The notes beneath the pieces are model-generated. The model saw only the letters and a program-made list of their open reading frames with translations. It ran no database searches and had not been told where the DNA came from. The position numbers and the translations under genes were made by a program. Positions 13,652-24,466 of a DNA stretch of 43,225 bases are shown piece by piece (positions within the stretch are counted from its first letter, which is position 1; every line of letters begins with the position of its first letter). The stretch is from Flavobacteriaceae bacterium (GTDB lineage Bacteria; Bacteroidota; Bacteroidia; Flavobacteriales; Flavobacteriaceae). Location of the stretch: NCBI GenBank assembly GCA_016764435.1, contig JAESRX010000065.1, positions 1 to 43,225 on the forward strand. Reading direction: 5' to 3'.

Positions 13652-16057
13652 ATGAAAAAACGAAGTATTAAAAAAATAGCAATTATTGGGTCTGGAATTA
13701 TGGGCTCAGGTATTGCATGTCACTTCGCAAATATTGGCGTTGAAGTACTCTTATTAGATATAGTACCACGCGAATTGAGTGCAGCGGATAAGGCAAAAGG
13801 ATTAACACTTGAAAGCAAGGTGGTTCGTAATAGTATTGTGAACAATAGCTTAAAAGCATCGTTAAAATCAAAACCATCTCCTATATATAACCAAAAATTT
13901 GCCTCGCGAATTTCTACGGGAAATTTAGAGGATGATATTCATAAAATTAAAGATGTTGATTGGATTTTAGAGGTTGTTGTAGAACGGTTGGATATTAAAA
14001 AACAAGTGTTTGAAAATATCGAAAAACACCGTACTCCAGGAACATTAATTACATCGAACACTTCAGGTATTCCTATCAAGTTTATGAACGAGGGTAGAAG
14101 TGAAGATTTTCAAAAGCATTTTGCAGTCACTCACTTTTTTAACCCACCACGTTATTTAAAACTTTTCGAAGTAGTTCCAGGTCCGGCATGCTCTCAGGAG
14201 GTAACGGACTTTTTAATGATGTTTGGGGAGAAATTCCTAGGTAAAACATCAGTTTTAGCAAAGGATACACCCGCGTTTATTGGAAATAGAGTTGGCGTTT
14301 TCGGAATCATGAGTTTGTTCCACCTTGTAAAGGAAATGGACTTAACGGTAGAGGAAGTAGATAAATTATCGGGACCCGTAATTGGTCGTCCAAAATCTGC
14401 GACGTTCCGTACCTGTGATTTAGTAGGTTTGGATACCTTAGTACATGTGGCCAATGGAGTCAAAGATAATTGCCCAGAGGATGAGTCTAAGGAAATGTTT
14501 AACCTGCCTTCTTACATCGATACTATGATGGAGAATAACTGGCTAGGTTCTAAAACAAAGCAAGGTTTTTATAAGAAATCTGTAGATGAAAATGGAAAGA
14601 AATCCATTTTAACCTTGGATTTAAATACGATGGAATACCGTGCTAAAAAGCGCGCGAAATTTGCCACCTTAGAAATGACAAAAACCATCGAAAAAGTAAT
14701 CGATCGTTTTAAAGTATTGGTAAAAGGTAAAGACAAAGCAGGAGTGTTTTATAGAAAATCATTTGCTTCTTTGTTTCAATACGCTTCGAATAGAATTCCG
14801 GAAATTTCTGATGAGTTATACCGTTTAGACGATGCTATGAAAGCTGGTTTCGGATGGGAACACGGGCCTTTCCAAATTTGGGATGCCATAGGAGTGGAGA
14901 AAGGAATTAAAATGATGGAAGCTGAAGGTTACAAACCAAACCAATGGGTGTTGGATATGTTAGCCAACGGCGTGACTAGTTTTTACGGTGTTTGTGAAGG
15001 TGCTAAATATTACTACGAAATAAGTAAAAAACAACAGGAGAAGATTCCTGGTCAGGATAGTTTTATCATTTTAGATAATATCCGCGAAGCAAAAACAATT
15101 TGGTCTAATGCAGATGCATCTATCCAACATTTAGGAGATGGAGTATTGAATGTAGAATTCCAAAGTAAAATGAATACCCTTGGCGGTGGAGTTTTACAAG
15201 CCATTAATAAAGGAATAGATTTAGCTGAAACAGAATATGATGCGGTTATTCTAGGAAATCAAGGGGCTAATTTTTCTGTAGGCGCTAATTTAGCGATGCC
15301 ATTTATGATGGCCGTAGAGCAGGAATATGACGAATTGAATTTTGCGGTAAAATATTTTCAAGATACGGTAATGCGCATGCGTTATTCATCGTGTCCTACG
15401 CTTATTGCACCTCATGGATATACTTTCGGTGGGGCTTGTGAATTAAGTATGCATGCGGATAAAGTGGTCGCAGCAGCTGAAACCTATATTGGATTAGTAG
15501 AATTTGGAGTGGGAATCATTCCAGGAGGTGCTGGTTCTAAAGAAATGGCAGTAAGAGCATCGGAAGGTGTTTTAAAGGATGATGTTAAATTAAATAAATT
15601 ACGTGATTACTTTATTAATGTAGCCATGGCAAAAGTAGCTACATCCGCTCATGAAGCCTTTGATTTAGGTTTTTTTACAGCGCATAAGGATATTGTAGTT
15701 GTGAATAGAGATCGCCAGATTGCAACGGCAAAACGCCATGCAATAACAATGCTAGAAGATGGATATACACAACCAGCTTTGAAAAAAGTAATGGTATATG
15801 GACAGCAAGCATTAGGAATGTTTTTAGTGGGTACAGACAGTTTGAAACACGGAAAATTTGCTTCTGAACACGATCAGAAAATAGCCAATAAATTAGGATA
15901 TGTAATGGCAGGTGGAGATTTATCTGAGCCTACATTAGTATCTGAAAAATATTTACTAGAGCTAGAACGTGAAGCATTTATGAGTTTAATGACTGAACGC
16001 AAAACCTTAGAACGTATAGAACATATGTTGAAGACAGGGAAACCGTTGCGTAATTAG
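13652..16057 (+). CDS. fadJ: 3-hydroxyacyl-CoA dehydrogenase / enoyl-CoA hydratase, FadJ-like (801 aa)
   Basis: A bifunctional beta-oxidation enzyme that hydrates 2-enoyl-CoA and oxidises 3-hydroxyacyl-CoA with NAD+. The dehydrogenase comes first: the Rossmann motif IAIIGSGIMGSGIA (about 9-22), the catalytic region VTHFFNPPRYLKLFEVVPG and the C-terminal helical domain beginning AKDTPAFIGNRVG. The crotonase-fold hydratase is at the C-terminus (about 495-690; NQGANFSVGANL and GVGIIPGGAGSKEMA). This order is the reverse of E. coli FadB/FadJ and is usual in Bacteroidetes. It follows marR and precedes the thiolase, with a decayed small gene in between. Confidence 0.92.
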   Translation: MKKRSIKKIAIIGSGIMGSGIACHFANIGVEVLLLDIVPRELSAADKAKGLTLESKVVRNSIVNNSLKASLKSKPSPIYNQKFASRISTGNLEDDIHKIKDVDWILEVVVERLDIKKQVFENIEKHRTPGTLITSNTSGIPIKFMNEGRSEDFQKHFAVTHFFNPPRYLKLFEVVPGPACSQEVTDFLMMFGEKFLGKTSVLAKDTPAFIGNRVGVFGIMSLFHLVKEMDLTVEEVDKLSGPVIGRPKSATFRTCDLVGLDTLVHVANGVKDNCPEDESKEMFNLPSYIDTMMENNWLGSKTKQGFYKKSVDENGKKSILTLDLNTMEYRAKKRAKFATLEMTKTIEKVIDRFKVLVKGKDKAGVFYRKSFASLFQYASNRIPEISDELYRLDDAMKAGFGWEHGPFQIWDAIGVEKGIKMMEAEGYKPNQWVLDMLANGVTSFYGVCEGAKYYYEISKKQQEKIPGQDSFIILDNIREAKTIWSNADASIQHLGDGVLNVEFQSKMNTLGGGVLQAINKGIDLAETEYDAVILGNQGANFSVGANLAMPFMMAVEQEYDELNFAVKYFQDTVMRMRYSSCPTLIAPHGYTFGGACELSMHADKVVAAAETYIGLVEFGVGIIPGGAGSKEMAVRASEGVLKDDVKLNKLRDYFINVAMAKVATSAHEAFDLGFFTAHKDIVVVNRDRQIATAKRHAITMLEDGYTQPALKKVMVYGQQALGMFLVGTDSLKHGKFASEHDQKIANKLGYVMAGGDLSEPTLVSEKYLLELEREAFMSLMTERKTLERIEHMLKTGKPLRN

Positions 16058-16500
16058 ATTTGAGTAGTGAGATATGAGTATTGAGATTTAAGAAATTAGT
16101 AAATTAGAGATTATGCATAAACTAGAAGATTTAAAAATTTGGATAAAGGCAATGTCTTTGTGTAAACTAGTATATATATTGGTTTCATAATTACCTTCCA
16201 ATGAAAAGTTTGGATTGATTTCTCAGATTAAAAGAAGTGCAGTTTCGGTTCCTTCAAATATAGCAGAAGGAGCAGGGAGGAATTCTAATAAGGAATTTAA
16301 GCGTTTTTTGAGTATCGCAAATGGATCTACTTATGAATTACAAACTCAGTTATTATTAACCGTCGAATTAAACTTACTAAGTAAAACGAATGTACAACAA
16401 GTGATAGAATTATGTATAGAGATACAAAAAATGAATTATGGATTTCAAAAGAGACTCGATTCTCATATCTAATAGCTCATATCTAACATCTCATATCTAT
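16056..16500. repeat. Inverted 9-bp repeats flanking the four-helix-bundle pseudogene
   Basis: AGATATGAG (16070-16078), plus the near copy AGATTTGAG (16056-16064), lies upstream of the decayed gene. Three copies of the complement, CTCATATCT, lie downstream between 16461 and 16500. The first downstream copy overlaps the stop codon of the gene. The layout suggests a small unit inserted as a block between the fad genes. Confidence 0.6.
16113..16472 (+). pseudogene. Four-helix-bundle (IVS / S23-like) protein gene with in-frame stop
   Basis: The ATG at 16113 reads MHKLEDLKIWIKAMSLCKLV and reaches a TAA at 16188-16190. The same frame then continues LPSNEKFGLISQIKRSAVSV, PSNIAEGAGRNSNKEFKRFL and on to 16472. 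The two parts join into a normal about 119-residue member of the family found in 23S rRNA intervening sequences and at many chromosomal sites. A single nonsense change is therefore the simplest history. A shorter product from a TTG at 16215 is possible but would lack the first helix. Function of stand-alone members is unknown. Confidence 0.85.
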
Positions 16501-16520
16501 CATAAAACATCTAAAAACAA

Positions 16521-17705
16521 ATGAAAACAGCATATATAGTACAAGGGTATAGAACCGCAGTAGGAAAAGCACCAAAAGGAATTTTTCGATTTAAAAGGCC
16601 AGATGAGTTAGCCGCAGAAACCATTGAGCATTTATTAAAAGATGTGCCTCAATTGGATAAGAAACGCATAGATGATGTGATGGTAGGAAATGCCATGCCA
16701 GAAGCGGAACAAGGATTAAATATTGCACGTTTAATCTCCTTGATGGGATTAAAAATAGAAGATGTTCCAGGGATGACAGTGAATAGATACTGTGCCTCTG
16801 GATTGGAAACAATTTCCATTGCTGCCGCTAAAATTCAAGCTGGAATGGCAGAGTGTATCATTGCAGGTGGTGTGGAAAGCATGAGTTATATTCCTATGGG
16901 AGGATATCGCCCGGTACCTAATTATAAATCGGCCAGTGAAGGGAACGAGGATTATTATTGGGGAATGGGATTGACGGCAGAAGCCGTGGCGCATCAGTTT
17001 AAAGTGTCTCGTGAAGATCAAGATCAATTTGCCTATAATTCGCATATGAAAGCCTTGAAAGCACAAGTAGATGGTACTTTTAAAGATGATATTTGCCCGA
17101 TTACCGTGGAGCAAATTTTCGTAGATGAAAATGATAAAAAACAACGTAAAGAATATATAGTTGATACTGATCAAGGTCCTAGAAAAGGAACCTCTATGGA
17201 AGCATTAGCTAGACTAAGACCTGTATTTGAACAAGGAGGAAGCGTGACCGCAGGGAATTCTTCTCAAATGAGTGATGGTGCCGCCTTTGTATTGGTAATG
17301 AGTGAAGAAATGGTGAAAGAACTCAATTTAGAACCCGTCGCTAGAATGGTTTCTTATGCTGCAGTGGGCTTAGATCCACGCATCATGGGAATGGGACCTG
17401 TAAAAGCGATTCCAAAAGCATTAAAACAAGCAGGATTGTCTCTAAATGACATCGATTTATTTGAGTTAAATGAAGCTTTTGCTTCTCAATCCTTAGCAGT
17501 GATGCGCGAGTTAGATCTAAATCAAGAGATTGTAAATGTAAATGGTGGAGCCATTGCATTAGGACATCCATTAGGATGTACTGGAGCTAAATTAACGGTA
17601 CAGTTAATCAACGAAATGCGTCGTAAGAAAAGTAAGTACGGAGTTGTAACCATGTGCGTAGGTACTGGACAAGGAGCAGCTGGGGTATATGAATTTTTAA
17701 AATAA
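16521..17705 (+). CDS. fadA: Acetyl-CoA C-acyltransferase (3-ketoacyl-CoA thiolase, 394 aa)
   Basis: Catalyses the last step of beta-oxidation, thiolytic cleavage of 3-ketoacyl-CoA. The thiolase landmarks are present: the nucleophilic cysteine in NRYCASGLETI (about residue 91), GGVESMSYIPMGG, the histidine in NGGAIALGHPLGCTGAK and the second cysteine in MCVGTGQGAA near the end. Length is standard. It lies between the FadJ-like gene (with the pseudogene between) and the acyl-CoA dehydrogenase, all on the same strand, giving a complete beta-oxidation cycle. Confidence 0.95.
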   Translation: MKTAYIVQGYRTAVGKAPKGIFRFKRPDELAAETIEHLLKDVPQLDKKRIDDVMVGNAMPEAEQGLNIARLISLMGLKIEDVPGMTVNRYCASGLETISIAAAKIQAGMAECIIAGGVESMSYIPMGGYRPVPNYKSASEGNEDYYWGMGLTAEAVAHQFKVSREDQDQFAYNSHMKALKAQVDGTFKDDICPITVEQIFVDENDKKQRKEYIVDTDQGPRKGTSMEALARLRPVFEQGGSVTAGNSSQMSDGAAFVLVMSEEMVKELNLEPVARMVSYAAVGLDPRIMGMGPVKAIPKALKQAGLSLNDIDLFELNEAFASQSLAVMRELDLNQEIVNVNGGAIALGHPLGCTGAKLTVQLINEMRRKKSKYGVVTMCVGTGQGAAGVYEFLK

Positions 17706-17737
17706 TTAGATCCGTCCAGGTCTCAAAAAACTACAAC

Positions 17738-19561
17738 ATGGAAACAGGAACAAAAAACAAGACAACAATGACAGCAATTAAGGGAGGTGAATTTATCATC
17801 AAAGAAACGAAATGCGAGGATATCTTTATCACGGAGGAATTTAGTGAGGAACAGCAAATGATGAAAGAATCGATCATTGAATTTACGGATCGTGAAGTGT
17901 GGCCTCATAAAGAACGTTTTGAAAATAAAGACTATGCATTTACTGCGGAGTTGATGAAAAAATTAGGTGACCTTGGTATGTTGGGGATTTCAGTTCCTGA
18001 ACAATACGGAGGAATGGGAATGGGATTTGTCTCTACCATGTTAGTTTGTGATTATGTTTCAGGAGCCTCTGGATCATTGGCTACTGCTTATGGAGCACAC
18101 ACAGGAATCGGAACCATGCCTATTTTATTATATGGAACAGAAGCTCAAAAGGAAAAATACATTCCTAAATTGGCTTCTGGAGAGTGGATTGGAGCTTACT
18201 GTTTAACAGAACCAGGTGCTGGATCTGATGCCAATTCAGGAAAGACCAAAGCGGTGTTATCGGAAGATGGAAAAACCTATAAGATTACCGGACAAAAAAT
18301 GTGGATTTCCAATGCAGGTTTTTGTAATGTGATGATTGTTTTTGCACGTATCGAAGACGATAAAAACATTACGGCATTTATCGTAGAATACGATAGCGAA
18401 AATCCAAATGGAATCACCATGGGTGAAGAAGAGAAGAAATTAGGAATCAATGCTTCTTCTACACGCCAGGTGTTTTTTACCGATACCGTGGTGTCTATAG
18501 ATAATATGTTGTCTGAAAGATCTAAAGGATTTAAAATTGCCATGAACTCTTTAAATGTGGGACGTATTAAATTGGCAGCTGCTGGTTTGGATGCTTCACG
18601 TAGATTGGTGACTGAATCTGTAAAATATGCCAATGAGCGTATTCAATTTAAAACACCGATTGCTAATTTTGGAGCCATCAAGTTTAAGATTGCAGAAATG
18701 ACCACAAAAACCTATTCGACTAATGCCATGGCATATCGTATTTCTAAGGACATTCAAAATAAAATTGACAGCTTAGTAAGTGAAGGGAAATCTCACCAGG
18801 AAGCCGAATTAAAAGGCGTGGAAGAATTTGCCATTGAATGTGCTATTGCGAAAGTATTTGCTTCGGAAAGTGTACAATATGTAGCCGATGAAGGAATCCA
18901 AATATTTGGAGGAATGGGCTTCTCAAAAGATACCCCGATGGAAGCGGCTTGGCGTGATGCACGTATCTCTCGTATCTATGAAGGAACCAACGAAATTAAC
19001 CGTTTGTTAACCGTAGGAATGTTATTGAAAAAAGCCTTTAAAGGTGAATTGGATATTATGACTCCTGCCATGGAAGTAGGACAGAGTCTTTTAGGAATTC
19101 CTTCTTTTGATACACCGGATTATACGGCATTGTTTTCAGAAGAAAAGGAATTGATCAATAAATTGAAAAAATCGTTTTTAATGGTGGCTGGAAAAGCCGT
19201 AGAAACTTTCGGAATGGAATTGGATAAACAACAGCAAATATTAATGAATACTGCTGATATGATGATTCAAATTTATGTGGCTGAAAGTGTAATCTTGAAA
19301 ACAGAAAAATTAGTAAAAAGGACTTCTGAAAAAGAAAACGAAGCGCAAATTGCCATGGCAAAATTAGCCTTGTACAATGCTGTTGAAATTATCGCGACCA
19401 AAGGAAAAGAATCTATTATTTCTTTTGCTACAGGTGATGAACAACGCATGATGCTTATGGGATTAAAACGTTTTACTAAATATGTAAATTATCCAAATGT
19501 GATAGAATTACGTAAAACCATCGCAGATGAAGTAATTGCAGAAAATAAATACTGTTTTTAA
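17738..19561 (+). CDS. Acyl-CoA dehydrogenase, long form (607 aa)
   Basis: FAD enzyme for the first oxidation of acyl-CoA. The N-terminal helical domain starts near EEFSEEQQMMKESIIEF. The FAD-binding middle domain shows YCLTEPGAGSDANSGKT and KMWISNAGF. The C-terminal domain has the catalytic glutamate in RIYEGTNEINRLL. An extra C-terminal region of about 170 residues, as in very-long-chain-type enzymes, follows. It is the last gene of the marR-fad operon, 32 nt after the thiolase, and ends before an intrinsic terminator. Confidence 0.94.
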   Translation: METGTKNKTTMTAIKGGEFIIKETKCEDIFITEEFSEEQQMMKESIIEFTDREVWPHKERFENKDYAFTAELMKKLGDLGMLGISVPEQYGGMGMGFVSTMLVCDYVSGASGSLATAYGAHTGIGTMPILLYGTEAQKEKYIPKLASGEWIGAYCLTEPGAGSDANSGKTKAVLSEDGKTYKITGQKMWISNAGFCNVMIVFARIEDDKNITAFIVEYDSENPNGITMGEEEKKLGINASSTRQVFFTDTVVSIDNMLSERSKGFKIAMNSLNVGRIKLAAAGLDASRRLVTESVKYANERIQFKTPIANFGAIKFKIAEMTTKTYSTNAMAYRISKDIQNKIDSLVSEGKSHQEAELKGVEEFAIECAIAKVFASESVQYVADEGIQIFGGMGFSKDTPMEAAWRDARISRIYEGTNEINRLLTVGMLLKKAFKGELDIMTPAMEVGQSLLGIPSFDTPDYTALFSEEKELINKLKKSFLMVAGKAVETFGMELDKQQQILMNTADMMIQIYVAESVILKTEKLVKRTSEKENEAQIAMAKLALYNAVEIIATKGKESIISFATGDEQRMMLMGLKRFTKYVNYPNVIELRKTIADEVIAENKYCF

Positions 19562-19617
19562 ATAGGACTGGATGGATTGAAATAAGACCTCTTATTTTAA
19601 ACTTAAATAAATTTGAT

Positions 19618-19652
19618 AAAAAGACCTGTCCTTTGTGGATGGGTCTTTTTTT
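19618..19652 (+). terminator. Intrinsic terminator of the fad operon
   Basis: AAAAAGACC pairs with GGTCTTTTT around an inner TGTCC/GGATG stem containing wobble pairs, followed by more T. It lies 57 nt after the acyl-CoA dehydrogenase stop. A similar sequence ends the thiamine operon at 28791-28824. Confidence 0.8.
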
Positions 19653-19966
19653 GTAAGGAATAAAATGATTGTTATCGGATAAACCAATGTTATATGGAAC
19701 CTACTACAATTTTTCTTATGTGCGATTGTGAATAATCACGAACCAATAAGGGATAAAGTTCCCTAGGTTAAATATAGGAGTGATTTTAAAACAAGAATAG
19801 CGTAATTATTTTAGGTAAACACAGTTAAATGAATCACTTGCAGACGTTAGTTTTATTGATTTCATTGTTTTTGATGTAATTTATTGTACTTTAAGCAATA
19901 AGGATTTAGGCGCAATGATGCTTGAATTTGGAGATTGAATTTAGGAATTAATAAAATCAAAAAAAT
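19653..19966. other. Intergenic gap before the peroxiredoxin gene
   Basis: About 310 bp of AT-rich sequence with no convincing gene, strong hairpin or exact TAnnTTTG box. The peroxiredoxin promoter must lie here. Confidence 0.4.
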
Positions 19967-20608
19967 ATGAGCACAATTAGATTAGGAGATGAAGCCCCGA
20001 ACTTTACGGCACAAACAACAGAAGGTGAAATTAATTTTCATAATTGGCTCGGTGATGATTGGGGAATTTTATTTTCTCACCCAGCAGATTATACACCTGT
20101 TTGTACTACAGAGTTAGGAACTGTTTCAAAGTATAAGAAAGAGTTTGATAAAAGGAACGTAAAAGTAATTGCCTTAAGCGTTGACGGACTTGAATCACAT
20201 TATGGATGGATAAAAGATATAAACGAGACACAAAATACAAGGGTTAACTTTCCTATTATTGCGGATGAAGATCGTAAAGTGGCCATGCTTTATGATATGA
20301 TACATCCGAATGCTGACAGTAAACTTACCGTTAGATCTGTATTTGTGATTGGCGCGGATAAAAAAGTAAAATTAATGATTATTTACCCCGCTTCTACGGG
20401 AAGGAATTTTGATGAGTTACTACGTGTTATTGATTCATTACAGTTAACCGCTTACCATAAAGTTGCGACCCCTGCGAACTGGAATAACGGAGATGACTGT
20501 GTAATTGTGCCTGCGGTTACAGCCGATCAAATACCTAGCTTATTTCCTAAAGGACATACAGAAGTGAAACCTTATTTAAGAATGACACCACAGCCAAATT
20601 TAAAATAG
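19967..20608 (+). CDS. 1-Cys (Prx6-type) peroxiredoxin (213 aa)
   Basis: Reduces hydroperoxides through a peroxidatic cysteine. The active-site motif HPADYTPVCTTELG places it at C46, with the supporting threonine (T43). The conserved arginine is in LTVRSVFVIG. The long C-terminal arm (VIVPAVTADQIPSLFPKGHT, then PYLRMTPQPNLK) is characteristic of the Prx6 group. No resolving cysteine is found in the usual 2-Cys place. The gene appears monocistronic. Confidence 0.95.
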   Translation: MSTIRLGDEAPNFTAQTTEGEINFHNWLGDDWGILFSHPADYTPVCTTELGTVSKYKKEFDKRNVKVIALSVDGLESHYGWIKDINETQNTRVNFPIIADEDRKVAMLYDMIHPNADSKLTVRSVFVIGADKKVKLMIIYPASTGRNFDELLRVIDSLQLTAYHKVATPANWNNGDDCVIVPAVTADQIPSLFPKGHTEVKPYLRMTPQPNLK

Positions 20609-20843
20609 TTTTGGTTTTTTGAGTGTGGTAGAAATACGAGGCACTAAATGATTATATCAGTTGGGAATAGTTAGTTCATAAGAATGTATAGGGAACACAA
20701 TCCGGTTTTTATGAGGAGCGAAAGTGACTAATCATACCGCAAGAAGGGAGCTCTGTTTTTGAGCTGGTTTATATAAAAAAATAGCGAGTGTATTAAATTT
20801 TGATTCTCCCTAAACTTCGCCTTCTCAAACCAAATAATAAGCG

Positions 20844-20851
20844 TATTTTTG
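20844..20851 (+). promoter_or_regulatory. -7 promoter box before the orphan 112-aa gene
   Basis: TATTTTTG matches TAnnTTTG and ends 40 nt before the ATG at 20892. No -33 TTG was identified. Confidence 0.4.
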
Positions 20852-20891
20852 CCTTCTACGAGGCTAGCATAAGTGGTTAGCACACCTAAAA

Positions 20892-21230
20892 ATGATAAGT
20901 ATTCAAAAAATAAAAGTACCAGAGGATTGTAATATAATTGTAAATGAGTTTTACAATTACGATCCTAAAAAAGCATTCACGGAAGCCGATAATTACAGGT
21001 ATTTAAGTGAGGACTTGTTTCAATGTGCCTTTCCAGAAGAGGGACTTATCATTGATTTGGGTTGGTATGGCGATCTAAAAACGAACACAGGAGAATTTAA
21101 AATAGATATTATTCTAAAAGAAAATTGGGAAATTCCAATGCATACTATTTATTCAAACTCTGTACGGGAGATTAAAGAATTATTACTTAAAATTTTAGAC
21201 TATTATTCGGGTATTATAGAAAAGGAATAG
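20892..21230 (+). CDS. Hypothetical acidic protein (112 aa)
   Basis: Not recognised. It is a soluble, acidic alpha/beta protein without signal peptide or cysteine motif. It has a central strand-rich part (GLIIDLGWYGDLKTNTGEFKID), a tryptophan-containing segment (KENWEIPMHTIYSN) and a C-terminal amphipathic helix (VREIKELLLKILDYYSG). The size and composition resemble orphan immunity proteins of polymorphic-toxin systems, but no toxin gene lies nearby, so that is only a suggestion. It is a single-gene unit with its own -7 box upstream and terminator downstream. Confidence 0.7.
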   Translation: MISIQKIKVPEDCNIIVNEFYNYDPKKAFTEADNYRYLSEDLFQCAFPEEGLIIDLGWYGDLKTNTGEFKIDIILKENWEIPMHTIYSNSVREIKELLLKILDYYSGIIEKE

Positions 21231-21322
21231 CGGTCCGTTTTCGTAGGGTTATATCTTGAAAAAATAATCAGATCGACTCAAAAGTGAATGCGTATTTCAA
21301 TTCAAACCAATATATAAATTAG

Positions 21323-21350
21323 CCTCATTCAATCCTGGATGAGGTTTTTT
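21323..21350 (+). terminator. Intrinsic terminator after the orphan gene
   Basis: CCTCATTC pairs with GGATGAGG (one wobble) around a short loop, followed by eight or so T. It lies about 95 nt after the stop of the 112-aa gene. Confidence 0.8.
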
Positions 21351-21501
21351 TTGCTAAAATTACACCTGTAAATTAGGAATAACGCTCTTGTTATTTGTTA
21401 TGAATACAAATTGATAGAATTAATCAGTTGAATTTAAACAGGTTGTAGAGGTGTGAAAAACAAAAAACAAATAAGTCTAAAATTAGCCAAATATTATTCT
21501 A

Positions 21502-21509
21502 TATATTTG
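21502..21509 (+). promoter_or_regulatory. -7 promoter box of the thiamine operon
   Basis: TATATTTG matches TAnnTTTG and ends 9 nt before the first base of the riboswitch P1 stem, so the transcript would begin right at the aptamer. Confidence 0.6.
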
Positions 21510-21518
21510 TCCTGTTAA

Positions 21519-21599
21519 ACTTTAGGAGTAACTATTAAATAAATAGTTTGAGAAACATCCTTAGAACCTGACCTGGTTGATACCTGCGTAGGAAAAAGT
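21519..21599 (+). promoter_or_regulatory. TPP riboswitch (THI element)
   Basis: The conserved aptamer parts are visible: P1 as ACTTT (21519) with AAAGT (ending 21599); P2 as AGGA with TCCT; an extra P3 stem AACTATT/AATAGTT; the TGAGA loop; and the strongly conserved CTTAGAACCTGACCTGG, TTGATACC, TGCGTAGGAAAA block. It lies 102 nt upstream of thiS at the head of the thiamine operon. Thiamine pyrophosphate binding should shut the operon down. Confidence 0.95.
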
Positions 21600-21604
21600 A
21601 TTAG

Positions 21605-21631
21605 AATGTACGAAGTACATTTCTTCTTTTT
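21605..21631 (+). terminator. Terminator hairpin coupled to the TPP riboswitch
   Basis: AATGTAC pairs with GTACATT around a GAA loop, followed by the U-rich TCTTCTTTTT. It starts 6 nt after the aptamer. This placement points to transcriptional control by premature termination. Confidence 0.65.
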
Positions 21632-21701
21632 ATAAGTCTTTTCTCATAAACTTTTTTGGTTTGCAACCGTTGAATAATTAACCATTATAACATCGTATTG
21701 T

Positions 21702-21905
21702 ATGATCACTGTTTATGTAAACAAAGAGAAAATCACCTTCCAAAATCAACCTTCTATTAAGGGGGTTTTAAGTCAATTTAATGTTTCTGAAAAAGGAATA
21801 GCCATTGCCGTAAATGAGCATATTATTCCTAAAGCTAATTGGTCAAGCACGTTATTAAACGAGCAAGATCAGGTGTTAATTATCAAAGCAACCCAAGGTG
21901 GTTAA
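21702..21905 (+). CDS. thiS: Sulfur carrier protein ThiS (67 aa)
   Basis: A small ubiquitin-fold protein that carries sulfur as a C-terminal thiocarboxylate for thiazole synthesis. The C-terminus KATQGG ends in the required diglycine. The N-terminal MITVYVNKEKITF strand and the IAVNEHIIPKANW segment are typical. It is the first gene of the thiamine operon, behind the TPP riboswitch. It should be activated by the ThiF-like protein at 27714 and used by ThiG. Confidence 0.95.
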   Translation: MITVYVNKEKITFQNQPSIKGVLSQFNVSEKGIAIAVNEHIIPKANWSSTLLNEQDQVLIIKATQGG

Positions 21906-21940
21906 ACTGCTTTCTTCTGTTGCTATTACTTGTTAAATAA

Positions 21941-23827
<1,887 letters not shown>

Positions 23828-23854
23828 TTACTAAGATACATTCAATATTTCCCC

Positions 23855-24466
23855 ATGTTAATCGTCATTAGTTCTGAAGCGGAAATTACCGCAGAAGCCA
23901 TGTGTATCAATCAATTGTTCCTGTCGGGGATGCGGTGTTTTCACTTGCGAAAACCGATGGCGACGGAGGAGGAATGTCGTGCTTTAATCAGCGCTATTGA
24001 CCCGCAATATCATGAAAAATTGATGCTACATCAATTTTATGATTTGTGTGCTGAATTTGACCTAAAGGGAATTCATTTAAAAGAAGCATTCCGAAGGGGT
24101 TTGGGAGAAAAAGGAGTTGCCTATGTCAGAAGTTATCAAGAGAAAGGCTTTTGTGTGAGTAGCTCTTTTCATTCAATCCTAGAGTTGGAGTCTTGCTCCA
24201 TTCCTTTTGATTATTTTTTATTGAGCCCCGTATTTAATTCCATCTCCAAGAAAAATTATAAAGGAAGTGGATTTGAGGTGAAGGATTCGAAGAAAAAAAT
24301 CGTTGGACTGGGAGGTATTTCTAATAAGACAATTGCTAAAGCAGCCCAACTCGGATACAAAGGAGTGGCTGTTTTAGGAGCTGTTTGGGAACATAAGAAT
24401 CCTGAGGAGTGTTTTAAAGAACTAAAAGAATGTTATCAACTTAACAATTTACAAAATGAAGTATGA
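23855..24466 (+). CDS. Divergent ThiE/TenI-like protein (203 aa)
   Basis: A TIM-barrel protein of the thiamine phosphate synthase/TenI fold. It keeps MRCFHLRKP, IHLKEAFRRG, YFLLSPVFNSISKKNY and the phosphate-loop-like VGLGGI. However, the canonical ThiE motif IIND is replaced by MLHQF, and the aspartate of the HLGQxD motif is missing. A second, canonical ThiE is encoded at 25210. This copy may therefore be a thiazole tautomerase of TenI type or a degenerate synthase. It overlaps thiD by 11 nt. Confidence 0.8.
   Translation: MLIVISSEAEITAEAMCINQLFLSGMRCFHLRKPMATEEECRALISAIDPQYHEKLMLHQFYDLCAEFDLKGIHLKEAFRRGLGEKGVAYVRSYQEKGFCVSSSFHSILELESCSIPFDYFLLSPVFNSISKKNYKGSGFEVKDSKKKIVGLGGISNKTIAKAAQLGYKGVAVLGAVWEHKNPEECFKELKECYQLNNLQNEV

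Noticed and set aside
16749-17174. Long antisense frame (141 aa) inside the thiolase gene
   Set aside because: It lies wholly opposite a well-supported thiolase and has no recognisable domain; a shadow of biased codons.
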